DNA of 64,000 bases from Paenibacillus_E oryzisoli_A. GTDB lineage: Bacteria > Bacillota > Bacilli > Paenibacillales > NBRC-103111. This document shows, one piece after another, positions 17,684 through 24,579 of the stretch. Position numbers and translations under genes: made by a program. Within the stretch, counting starts at the first letter, position 1; every line of letters begins with the position of its first letter. The notes beneath the pieces were generated by a model that worked only from the letters and a program-made list of their open reading frames with translations, did no database searches and had not been told where the DNA came from. Location of the stretch: the NCBI RefSeq assembly GCF_050467285.1, contig NZ_JBCMUN010000004.1, positions 1 through 64,000 of the forward strand, in the 5' to 3' direction.

Positions 17684-18684
17684 GATTCCATATCTCGCTT
17701 CCCGCGGCTGATTTCGGCAGAAATAGTGCCGACCAAATCTTTTTGCAAAGCAATTCTTGCTTGACGCACAGCATTATAGATGGCATAGGCGTCCGAAGAG
17801 CCGTGGCTCTTCAGCACAAGTCCGTCCAAACCTAGGAACGGCGCTGCGCCATGCTCGGTGTAATCCATCTTTTTACGGAACTTTGTTAGTCCCGGTTTCA
17901 AAATCGCCGCCGCCAGCTTCGAGAACAGCGTCTTCGTAAACTCCTGCTTCAGCGCCGAGAAGATGGCTGAGGCAGCGCCTTCCAGCGTTTTAAGCATAAT
18001 GTTGCCCGCAAAGCCATCGCAGACAATCACATCGCATGACGCCCTCAGGACCTGCGAAGATTCGACATTACCCACAAATTCGATAGGGGCTTGTTCCATT
18101 AAAGGATATGCCGCCTTCGTCAATTCATTCCCTTTAGCGGCCTCGGTGCCTACGTTCAAAAGTCCTACGCGTGGCTTCGCGATGCCGTGCACCTTCGCAC
18201 GGTAAATGCTCCCCATAATCGCGTATTGCAGCAATTGCTCCGGCGTTGCATCCATGTTCGCGCCCAAGTCGAGCGCAAGCACACCGCTTCCATCCATCGT
18301 CGGCAGCATCGGCGCTAACGCCGGCCGCTCAATGCCCGGAATCCGGCCTACGACGAGCAGCCCCGTCGTCATCAAGGCGCCCGTATTGCCTGCCGAAATC
18401 ATCGCCTCGGCTTCTTTCTCGCGAACCAGTTTGCCTGCCACGACCATCGATGCGTCTTTTTTCCGGCGTACGGCTTTGACCGGTTCATCGTCAGCTTCAA
18501 TGACTTCCTCGGCGTGGCGAATCGTGATATTTGCCGGTTTTTCCGTCATATGCGACTCGATGGCCGCCTGATTGCCGACCAGGATAATATGTACGTCGTT
18601 CCACTCTTTGGCTGCCGCGATAGCACCCTCCACGACGACCTTAGGCGCATGATCACCGCCCATTGCATCAATCGCAATCCGCAT
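17680..18684 (-). CDS. plsX: Phosphate acyltransferase PlsX
   Basis: Peripheral membrane enzyme that converts acyl-ACP to acyl-phosphate for PlsY, the first committed step of phospholipid synthesis. MRIAIDAMGGDHAP, the glycine-rich ISAGNTGALMTTG and ALDLGANMD are diagnostic. It has 334 aa. Its start lies within the end of fapR (17-base overlap) and its stop overlaps fabH. Its product is the same acyl-phosphate made by the FakA/DegV system encoded at 41.7-44.4 kb, so both synthesis and uptake routes to phospholipid are in this window. Confidence 0.97.
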   Translation of the reverse strand: MRIAIDAMGGDHAPKVVVEGAIAAAKEWNDVHIILVGNQAAIESHMTEKPANITIRHAEEVIEADDEPVKAVRRKKDASMVVAGKLVREKEAEAMISAGNTGALMTTGLLVVGRIPGIERPALAPMLPTMDGSGVLALDLGANMDATPEQLLQYAIMGSIYRAKVHGIAKPRVGLLNVGTEAAKGNELTKAAYPLMEQAPIEFVGNVESSQVLRASCDVIVCDGFAGNIMLKTLEGAASAIFSALKQEFTKTLFSKLAAAILKPGLTKFRKKMDYTEHGAAPFLGLDGLVLKSHGSSDAYAIYNAVRQARIALQKDLVGTISAEISRGKRDMES

Positions 18685-19276
18685 GCAGCTTGTCCTCCCT
18701 GTCTAGATGCTCTTTCTTGGAATGGAAGATCACAAAATTGCCTCGGAACACCATTTCGTCCCCCACATACGAGAACACCTCAACTCTAGCCTTCCCTTTG
18801 GAAACGGAACGTACATAAGCTTTCGCGATGCACTTTTCTCCCAGCTTGACGGAGCGGATGAAGCGTATATCTGCCGAAGCGGTCAGCGCAATGGGATCGT
18901 TGATCACGGCTACCGCAAGCGAATTGGCTTGTGAAAAAATGTGATGTCCTCTGGCGATCTTCGTTCTTGAGAAAATATGATCTTCCTTAATTTCAAAAAT
19001 GGAAATCCCGCTTTGATCCAATTGCAAATCAATGACTTCGCCAATGACTTCATCAATCGGCAGCGAGCGCACATGATCGTACGTCTTGACGGCCATATGC
19101 TTCATGCGTTCCCGAAGCTCGGGAATGCCAAGCTCTAATCGATCCAAGCGAACGGTCTGGATACTTACCCCAAACGTCCGCATCAACTCCTCATCCGTCA
19201 TAAAAGGATTCGCTTCAATGGCTTGCAGCAGCCGCTGCTGCCTCTGCCGTTTCGGAAGTCGTTCGATGGTGAGCAC
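18668..19276 (-). CDS. fapR: Transcription factor FapR, malonyl-CoA-responsive repressor of lipid synthesis
   Basis: Repressor of fatty-acid and phospholipid genes that is released from DNA by malonyl-CoA. An N-terminal helix-turn-helix (MTDEELMRTFGVSIQTVRLD) is followed by a hot-dog effector domain ending in GEKCIAKAYVRSV and VFRGNFVIFHSKKE. The start is uncertain. The frame reaches a TTG at 19342, but that lies upstream of the operator and promoter. The GTG at 19276 is only 2-3 bases from AAGG. An ATC at 19267 is spaced 6 bases from AAGGTGGTG, and the codon holds the place where the family has Met (I-ERLPKRQR here). A non-ATG AUC start is therefore possible. It heads the plsX-fab operon and is autoregulated through the box at 19299-19315. 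Confidence 0.93.
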   Translation of the reverse strand: MLTIERLPKRQRQQRLLQAIEANPFMTDEELMRTFGVSIQTVRLDRLELGIPELRERMKHMAVKTYDHVRSLPIDEVIGEVIDLQLDQSGISIFEIKEDHIFSRTKIARGHHIFSQANSLAVAVINDPIALTASADIRFIRSVKLGEKCIAKAYVRSVSKGKARVEVFSYVGDEMVFRGNFVIFHSKKEHLDREDKLHADCD

Positions 19277-19298
19277 CACCTTCTCGTGAGATCTCGTC

Positions 19299-19315
19299 TT
19301 ATTACCAGATACTAA
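19299..19315 (-). promoter_or_regulatory. FapR operator upstream of fapR-plsX-fabHDG
   Basis: The 17-bp inverted repeat TTAGTATCTGGTAATAA (minus strand) keeps the TTA-TA-C / G-TA-TAA dyad of the Bacillus FapR box. It lies just after a TATACT -10 candidate (about 19320-19325) and ahead of fapR, as expected for autoregulation. Confidence 0.8.
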
Positions 19316-19351
19316 ACTGTAGTATATTAAATTTGAGTTCAAAAAGAAAGC

Positions 19352-19386
19352 AAAAAAAATAGCACCTCACACTAGGATGAAGTACT
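19352..19386 (-). terminator. Rho-independent terminator after rpmF
   Basis: On the minus strand AGTACTTCA and TGAGGTGCT form a 9-bp stem (two G-U pairs) followed by TATTTTTTTT. It ends the yceD-rpmF transcript ahead of the fapR promoter. Confidence 0.85.
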
Positions 19387-19396
19387 ATGTCAAAAC

Positions 19397-19570
19397 TTAT
19401 GCTTTTACGATCTCTCTGCCTTTGTAAGATCCGCAAGACTTGCACACGCGGTGCGCCAGCTTCAGTTCTCCACATTGTTCACATTTCACCATGCCTGGAA
19501 CTTCCAGTCTGAAGTGATTACGGCGCTTGTCGCGACGAGTTTTGGACGTTCTTCTTTGAGGTACTGCCAT
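19397..19570 (-). CDS. rpmF: 50S ribosomal protein L32
   Basis: Ribosomal protein of 57 aa (MAVPQRRTSKTRRDKRRNHF at the start). Two CxxC pairs (CEQC and CKSC) make this the zinc-binding form. The ATG at 19570 has GAAGGAGGTGTTTTGAAT. It lies 43 bases after the yceD-family gene, a pairing conserved from Bacillus to E. coli, and is followed by a strong terminator. Confidence 0.97.
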   Translation of the reverse strand: MAVPQRRTSKTRRDKRRNHFRLEVPGMVKCEQCGELKLAHRVCKSCGSYKGREIVKA

Positions 19571-19613
19571 ATTCAAAACACCTCCTTCATCGAATATCGG
19601 GTGTGCGTGTTAC

Positions 19614-20123
19614 CTATTCTTTGTTAAAAAAGTCCGCGAGACCTGCAAGCCGGGGATCAATCTTCTCCACCTTGCAGCCGCAATCGTGTTGATTGCGGTT
19701 TCCCCCGCACACGGGACAGAGACCTTTACACGCTTCGTCACAAAGTGGTATGTAAGGCAATCCGACCACTACATTCTCTACAACGTAAGGCTCAAGCTCT
19801 ACTTTATCTCCCACCACCAGATGAATATCCTCGTCAAGATCGGGATCTTCCTCTTCCGGCTTCTGCATAAAGACTTCCTCGAACGGAAGTACGATTGTTT
19901 GGTTCGTGTGCGATAAGCATCGGGAACAGCTTAACTCTGCGTCTAACGTTAACGTGCCGTTAACTCTTACCTGCCCGTCTTCATACTCGGCATGAAGATC
20001 GGCCCGAATCGGTCCATGGCTCAGTATGTCCTGGCGGCCTTCAAAAGGCTCCTTCAAGTCCAAAACTTCGCTCAGCTGTTTTCGATTCGTTTTCAGCGCT
20101 AGCTCTTTAAAACGAAAATGCAT
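19614..20123 (-). CDS. YceD/DUF177 family protein
   Basis: 169-aa protein of the YceD (DUF177) family, proposed to act in 23S rRNA metabolism and almost always encoded next to rpmF. The conserved ELSCSRCL pair of cysteines is at about 66-70. A Cys-rich tail (LCDEACKGLCPVCGGN, then HDCGC) looks like a small zinc-binding knuckle, typical of the Gram-positive members. It begins MHFRFKELAL and is followed by rpmF on the same strand. Confidence 0.93.
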   Translation of the reverse strand: MHFRFKELALKTNRKQLSEVLDLKEPFEGRQDILSHGPIRADLHAEYEDGQVRVNGTLTLDAELSCSRCLSHTNQTIVLPFEEVFMQKPEEEDPDLDEDIHLVVGDKVELEPYVVENVVVGLPYIPLCDEACKGLCPVCGGNRNQHDCGCKVEKIDPRLAGLADFFNKE

Positions 20124-20194
20124 ATTTTTTCACCCCAAACAAACAAAAATTATTATATCCATTCAACATAGGTTTTGTCAATTTAAAATATCGG

Positions 20195-21337
20195 TTACTT
20201 GGTAGTTTGTTCCGATTTGGGAGGCAAATCTGCTAGATATTTGATCGCTTCCTCCATCGTGCCGATCTCGACGACCTTCATTTTTGTCTTGATTTGCTGT
20301 GCGCGTTTGACGGCATCGTCGTAATTGTTGATTTTCGTACCGTCAGGGTAAGTCCTGTTTTTCGGGGCGAAGAAAATATCCGCCTTCTCGCGGTCTGCCG
20401 CGATAATTTTGTGCTGAATACCGCCGATTGGCCCTACGGTGCCATCTGTTTCAATCGTACCGGTCCCTGCGATTCGGTAGCCTTTCGTGATATCGTCCGG
20501 AATGAGCTGGTTGTAGATTTCCAGTGAGAACATTAGGCCCGCGGATGGACCGCCGATCTCCCCGGCTTTAATCTCCACCTGCTGATCCGCAGACTCCGCC
20601 TTGACGGACTGCATGTCGGCCGGAACGACACCGATACCTGCCCGCGGCGTCCCGGTCTCGCCGGCTTGCTGAGGGAGCGTGCCAAGCGTCAGCGTCGTCT
20701 GCTGTTCCACTTTGTTTCGTTTGAACGAGATGGCCACCGTGTCGCCGGCTTTTTTGCCTTTTAACGCGTCCAGGAGGTCCTGTGAGACTTTAATGTCTTT
20801 CGCGTCGGCCTTGAGCAGTACGTCGCCCGGCTTGAGCGATTTCTCCCCTGACATGCCGGCTACCGTCTGCAGCACCATCACACCTTCATGCTCAATATGG
20901 TAAGGCACTTTCGCCTCTTTATAGGCCGCTTGAATCGCACTGGCCTGAGAGGTCAGCATGACATATTCCTGCCGCTGAGAATATTCCTGCTCAGACTCCC
21001 CTTTTTGCAGCACACTTGTCTTGGGCTCTATCTCTTCATACGGGTGCACCAGTCCGACCAAATAGCTCATCAAGTTGGCATCGGCCACACGAACCGTTGT
21101 GAGCATTAGAGTGCCTTGCTCCGCGCCTTGACTCTTCGGAATGGTGACCATCGGCTTTATTTCCTCTGCGGTCCCCGGCATAAAAATAAAATAAGGCAGC
21201 CGCACAAAAAACAGCGCATATAAAATCACGACGCCAACCAGCGCCGAAACTAAATACCGCCTAGTTGACGAACTTCTTGGATGACGATAGGATTCATTGG
21301 ACCACGTGCGTACCGATTTCTCTTCTTCCTGCTCCAT
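20195..21337 (-). CDS. ylbL: YlbL/SepM-type membrane protease (PDZ + Lon-type S16 domain)
   Basis: Membrane-anchored serine protease of 380 aa. A membrane segment at about 28-48 (YLVSALVGVVILYALFFV) is followed by a PDZ domain at about 160-240 (SLKPGDVLLKADAK) and a Lon-like S16 domain. The catalytic Ser is in IGGPSAGLMFSLE and the Lys in GGIQHKIIAA. In B. subtilis YlbL takes part in recovery from DNA damage by removing the division inhibitor YneA; in streptococci SepM processes competence peptide. The start at 21337 has AGGAAAGGGGAACCTGT, and the frame further upstream to 21610 runs across the divergent ylbJ promoter. Confidence 0.93.
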   Translation of the reverse strand: MEQEEEKSVRTWSNESYRHPRSSSTRRYLVSALVGVVILYALFFVRLPYFIFMPGTAEEIKPMVTIPKSQGAEQGTLMLTTVRVADANLMSYLVGLVHPYEEIEPKTSVLQKGESEQEYSQRQEYVMLTSQASAIQAAYKEAKVPYHIEHEGVMVLQTVAGMSGEKSLKPGDVLLKADAKDIKVSQDLLDALKGKKAGDTVAISFKRNKVEQQTTLTLGTLPQQAGETGTPRAGIGVVPADMQSVKAESADQQVEIKAGEIGGPSAGLMFSLEIYNQLIPDDITKGYRIAGTGTIETDGTVGPIGGIQHKIIAADREKADIFFAPKNRTYPDGTKINNYDDAVKRAQQIKTKMKVVEIGTMEEAIKYLADLPPKSEQTTK

Positions 21338-21390
21338 ACAGGTTCCCCTTTCCTGCGCTTCCCTGCTTGGTCTAATCTCCTCTAATCCCG

Positions 21391-21398
21391 CGTACAAT
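21391..21398 (+). promoter_or_regulatory. Sigma-E-like -10 element of ylbJ
   Basis: CGTACAAT differs in one base from the sigma-E -10 consensus CATACAAT and lies 25 bases before the ylbJ start. The -35 region is not convincing. ylbJ is sigma-E controlled in B. subtilis. Confidence 0.4.
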
Positions 21399-21422
21399 GA
21401 AGCAAGTTCGAAGGACGGAGTG

Positions 21423-22679
21423 ATGGATGCGATGCAGTCTTTCAATACCAAAACCAAATCTCGAGCCACGACGGTCGTATTGGGCGCGCTCGCCGGTCTT
21501 GTCGTGGTCTCGATCGTCTTATTTCCGGACAAGGCCTTCCAGTCTTCCCTGGAGGGGCTGACCGTCTGGTGGAAGCTAGTTTTTCCCGCCTTGATGCCGT
21601 TCCTGATCATGACCGAAATGCTAATTGGCTTCGGCCTTATTCATGGAACAGGCATTCTTCTGGAGCCGCTCATGCGATTCATTTTCCGGCTGCCAGGCGT
21701 CAGCGGCTGGGCGCTAGCCTCCGGCTTTGTTGTAGGATTTCCTGCCGGGGCCAAAATTACCGCTTCGCTGCATGAAAAAAATCTCCTGTCCCGCAAGGAA
21801 ACGGAACGTTTGACCGCGCTCTCGCATTTGTGCAGCCCGATTTTCCTCGTCATGGTCGTCGGGATCGGCTTTCTCCATAGCGCCAAGCTGGGCATCGTTC
21901 TGGCTGTCATTCATTACGCGTCGGCGCTGCTGACCGGCATCCTCATGCCCCGCGGCAAACGTGCGGAGGAGGAGCGCCTTGTGTTTCAACCCGTAAGCGG
22001 CCCTCTCTTAAAACGAGCGTTCTTCGCCATGCGCGAAGCGCACGCGGCCGACGGCCGCCCGTTCGGCAGACTGCTCGGCGATGCCACGACGTCCGCCGTG
22101 CAGACGATGATGCTGATCGGCGGCTATATGATGATTTTTTCCGTGCTCATCAATGTGATGACGATAGCGCATCTAACGGATGCGCTGCGCCCCGTTACAC
22201 ACGTCGTATTAAGCTCCTTACATGTGTATAGCGATACGGCCCCGGCCTGGATCAAGGGGTTCATGGAGATTCATCTTGGCGCGTATGCTTTTAGCCAAAC
22301 GGAGCTGCCCTTGATTGGCCAAATGGCGCTGATCAGCGCATTTCTCGGCTGGGGCGGCCTCTCCGCCCATGCGCAAGTCGCCAGCATGCAGCACCGGTCC
22401 GGCGCGCGCTACCTTTTTTTCCTGCAATCCCGCATCTTGCATGCCGTACTTGCCTTCGTCATAACCGCGCTGCTCTGGTCTCCGCTGAAACTGCTCTTGC
22501 GGGACACACAGCCCAGCTTCTTGTGGCTTGATCCCGGCAGCCCCGCTTCCCCGCCGTTCCCCGTAAATGGTGAATCTGCGTGGAGCTTGTGGTGGCCGCT
22601 GCTGACCCAATTCGTTCTGGTGCTGCTCGTCATGCTGCTAATTTCGAGCGCTATTCGTTTCTTTCGAAAACAGCGATAA
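21423..22679 (+). CDS. ylbJ: Sporulation integral membrane protein YlbJ
   Basis: Polytopic membrane protein of 418 aa with about eight hydrophobic segments, required in B. subtilis for spore cortex formation. Two nucleoside-transporter-gate-like modules are suggested by the repeated GFVVGFPAGAKIT and FLGWGGLSAHAQV loops. The start at 21423 is 8 bases after AAGG in AAGGACGGAGTG; an ATG three codons later (21432) is an alternative. It is transcribed divergently from ylbL and converges on coaD. It is one of the few plus-strand genes here, consistent with separate developmental control. Confidence 0.9.
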   Translation: MDAMQSFNTKTKSRATTVVLGALAGLVVVSIVLFPDKAFQSSLEGLTVWWKLVFPALMPFLIMTEMLIGFGLIHGTGILLEPLMRFIFRLPGVSGWALASGFVVGFPAGAKITASLHEKNLLSRKETERLTALSHLCSPIFLVMVVGIGFLHSAKLGIVLAVIHYASALLTGILMPRGKRAEEERLVFQPVSGPLLKRAFFAMREAHAADGRPFGRLLGDATTSAVQTMMLIGGYMMIFSVLINVMTIAHLTDALRPVTHVVLSSLHVYSDTAPAWIKGFMEIHLGAYAFSQTELPLIGQMALISAFLGWGGLSAHAQVASMQHRSGARYLFFLQSRILHAVLAFVITALLWSPLKLLLRDTQPSFLWLDPGSPASPPFPVNGESAWSLWWPLLTQFVLVLLVMLLISSAIRFFRKQR

Positions 22680-22696
22680 TTCCGTCAGGATGTGTC

Positions 22697-23209
22697 TCAG
22701 GCTTTCGGATACTTTTCCTTCAACGCTTCTTCCACCTCAACCGGCACCAGGTCTTCTACAGGCCCGTGGAACCTGGCCACTTCCTTGACAATCGAAGAAC
22801 TCAAATAAGAGAACTTCGGTTTGGACGTCATAAAAAACGTTTCAATATCCGAGTTCAATTTATGGTTCGTCGAAGCCATTTGCAGTTCATATTCAAAGTC
22901 AGACACCGCCCGCAGTCCGCGGACGACAAGATGAACATTGCGTTCCTTCATATAATTCACCAGCAGGTCGCGAAAGCCGTCCACTTCCACATTCGGCAAA
23001 TCCTTCGTGACCTTCCGAATCAGTTCCATGCGCTCATCCAGCGTGAATAACGGATTTTTGGACGTATTGTTCAGCACCGCCACGATGAGCTTGTCAAATA
23101 CTTTTGCCGCTCTATGTATAATATCCAAATGGCCGTTCGTTACCGGATCAAAACTGCCCGGATACACAGCCACGGTTATGCCGTGTTCGTCCCTTTTCAA
23201 GTTGCTCAT
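22697..23209 (-). CDS. coaD: Phosphopantetheine adenylyltransferase
   Basis: Adenylates 4'-phosphopantetheine to dephospho-CoA, the penultimate step of CoA synthesis. AVYPGSFDPVTNGHLDI carries the nucleotidyltransferase TxGH motif and YLSSSIVKEVARF is the second signature. It has 170 aa from the ATG at 23209, but AAGGAG directly abuts that ATG. The TTG at 23200 is spaced 9 bases from it and may be the real start. It follows rsmD by 5 bases. CoaBC, the two preceding steps, is encoded at 57.8 kb. Confidence 0.95.
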   Translation of the reverse strand: MSNLKRDEHGITVAVYPGSFDPVTNGHLDIIHRAAKVFDKLIVAVLNNTSKNPLFTLDERMELIRKVTKDLPNVEVDGFRDLLVNYMKERNVHLVVRGLRAVSDFEYELQMASTNHKLNSDIETFFMTSKPKFSYLSSSIVKEVARFHGPVEDLVPVEVEEALKEKYPKA

Positions 23210-23214
23210 CTCCT

Positions 23215-23778
23215 TCAGCTCGTCGGGCTTTCCCGTTTGTAAATCGTCACAGCCGTATCACCATAGTCGGCTCTGCGCATCATCCGGCACTGACCGATCA
23301 TCTCGTCCAGATCATCCTTCGCATCGTGTTCCACCACGATCGTCGCCTGCTCTTCCAGCAGCGCCTGTTCCTCCATCGCGAGTATCAGCTCCGCAATGAC
23401 CTTCATCTTATACGGTGGATCCAGAAAGACGAGCTCGAACTTCTGCGCTCTCTTGGCCAGCGCTTTGAGCGCCCTGGTCGCATCGGTCCGGTACACCTCC
23501 GCCTGCTCCTTCAGCCCGGTCGCCTGCAAATTGTGCTGTACCGTGTCGACACTCTTCTTCTCAATATCGGTAAAAACCGCCTTCGCCATCCCCCGGCTCA
23601 ACGCCTCAATACCCAGCCCGCCGCTGCCCGCAAACAAGTCCAATGCCTGCCCGCCGTCAAAATAAGGCCCGATCATGCTGAAGATCGCTTCTTTCACCTT
23701 ATCCGTTGTCGGCCTCGTGCTCATGCCGGGCACAGCTTTCAAGGCCCTGCCCTTGGCCGTGCCAGAAATCACTCTCAT
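23215..23778 (-). CDS. rsmD: 16S rRNA (guanine966-N2)-methyltransferase RsmD
   Basis: SAM-dependent methyltransferase of 187 aa (YlbH in B. subtilis). MRVISGTAKGRALKAVPG is the family start, DLFAGSGGLGIEALSRG the SAM-binding loop and VFLDPPYK the catalytic DPPY motif. It is co-transcribed with coaD, an arrangement shared with B. subtilis (ylbH-coaD). A promoter candidate lies at 23819-23847. Confidence 0.95.
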   Translation of the reverse strand: MRVISGTAKGRALKAVPGMSTRPTTDKVKEAIFSMIGPYFDGGQALDLFAGSGGLGIEALSRGMAKAVFTDIEKKSVDTVQHNLQATGLKEQAEVYRTDATRALKALAKRAQKFELVFLDPPYKMKVIAELILAMEEQALLEEQATIVVEHDAKDDLDEMIGQCRMMRRADYGDTAVTIYKRESPTS

Positions 23779-23818
23779 CCTGCGCCTATCCCCTTATGCA
23801 AATTCTTTCATACGCTAT

Positions 23819-23847
23819 ATCGTACCACATGCTCCTATCCGACACAA
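23819..23847 (-). promoter_or_regulatory. Possible promoter of rsmD-coaD
   Basis: TTGTGT and TACGAT lie 17 bases apart on the minus strand, preceded by an A/T-rich stretch. The hexamers are only fair matches. The rest of the 23779-24035 gap holds no convincing gene. Confidence 0.4.
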
Positions 23848-23987
23848 AAATTTTTCCAATCCCGATGTATAAATCTTCCGCAAATCGGCCATCCTTACAT
23901 TATCGACATCAGAGGATGTCGTAGACAACCGCGGAGAAGGCTTACGTTTCCCCATAAGCTCTTCGTCCGGTTTCTCCTCTCCCATGA

Positions 23988-24021
23988 GGCGGCTGCGCAA
24001 GCAGTCGCCGTTATTATTTTT
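23988..24021 (+). terminator. Orphan plus-strand terminator-like hairpin
   Basis: GGCGGCTGC and GCAGTCGCC form a 9-bp stem (one G-U) with a GCAA tetraloop, followed by GTTATTATTTTT on the plus strand. No plus-strand gene precedes it within 1.3 kb, so its transcript is unknown. Confidence 0.5.
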
Positions 24022-24035
24022 GCTAAAATATTAAA

Positions 24036-24058
24036 AGGTCCTAATTTAATTAGGACCT
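24036..24058 (-). terminator. Terminator after the YbjN-family gene
   Basis: AGGTCCTAATT / AATTAGGACCT is an 11-bp perfect inverted repeat with T runs on both sides. It is placed just beyond the stop at 24064 on the minus strand. Confidence 0.85.
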
Positions 24059-24063
24059 CTTTT

Positions 24064-24522
24064 TTATGAACGCAATTCAATTGCCTCTATAGCTTCAAGC
24101 GGGGATTGCTGACCTTGTATGACCATTTGAATGGCAGGAATGTATCGTCCCATCGTCACGACGTTGGGATAAACCAATTGCTTCAGCAAGCCTGATGTTA
24201 AGGACGCTTCCTTGAGATCAATGCTGGTTTTAAAACGGATCTCACCGTCATCCAGGTCCAACTCGAAATTGCCGATGATTAAGCCGAAGTTGGCACGAGT
24301 TAAAAATTCGGAAACAGCCGCCAGTCTTTCCTCAGGTACGTTGTCAGGATAAACCGAATAAAAAATAAATTGCCGTTGCTCCTCACGCGTTTGGGCAAAA
24401 CAGTTCCACCGGGAGTTTGCTGCGGTCGAAACCAGTTTAATGACTGTTTGCCCCTCCAAACGGGAATAAGACCAATCTTCCGATTGAAAAAACTCCAATA
24501 CGCTGCCTAACATTTCTTCCAT
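24064..24522 (-). CDS. YbjN/CesT-like putative chaperone
   Basis: 152-aa acidic cytoplasmic protein. The alternation of FLTRANFGLIIGNFELDLDDGEIRFK and KQLVYPNVVTMGRYIPAIQ is characteristic of the YbjN family, whose fold resembles type III secretion chaperones (CesT/SycE). AAGGAGAATCTAAA precedes the ATG. It lies 57 bases after the injection-cargo-like gene at 24580-25695 on the same strand with no terminator between them, and a strong terminator follows it. The pairing suggests that it is the dedicated chaperone of that protein, as CesT-like proteins are for their effectors. That role is inferred. Family assignment is by pattern recognition only. Confidence 0.75.
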   Translation of the reverse strand: MEEMLGSVLEFFQSEDWSYSRLEGQTVIKLVSTAANSRWNCFAQTREEQRQFIFYSVYPDNVPEERLAAVSEFLTRANFGLIIGNFELDLDDGEIRFKTSIDLKEASLTSGLLKQLVYPNVVTMGRYIPAIQMVIQGQQSPLEAIEAIELRS

Positions 24523-24579
24523 TTTAGATTCTCCTTTGGGCGGGTCTCATTCGTTCACATTGGTTGTAAGGCTGCAGTC

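Noticed and set aside
23815..24080. Two 61-codon minus-strand frames between rsmD and the YbjN-family gene
   Set aside because: They cross the terminator or the orphan hairpin and lack ribosome sites.
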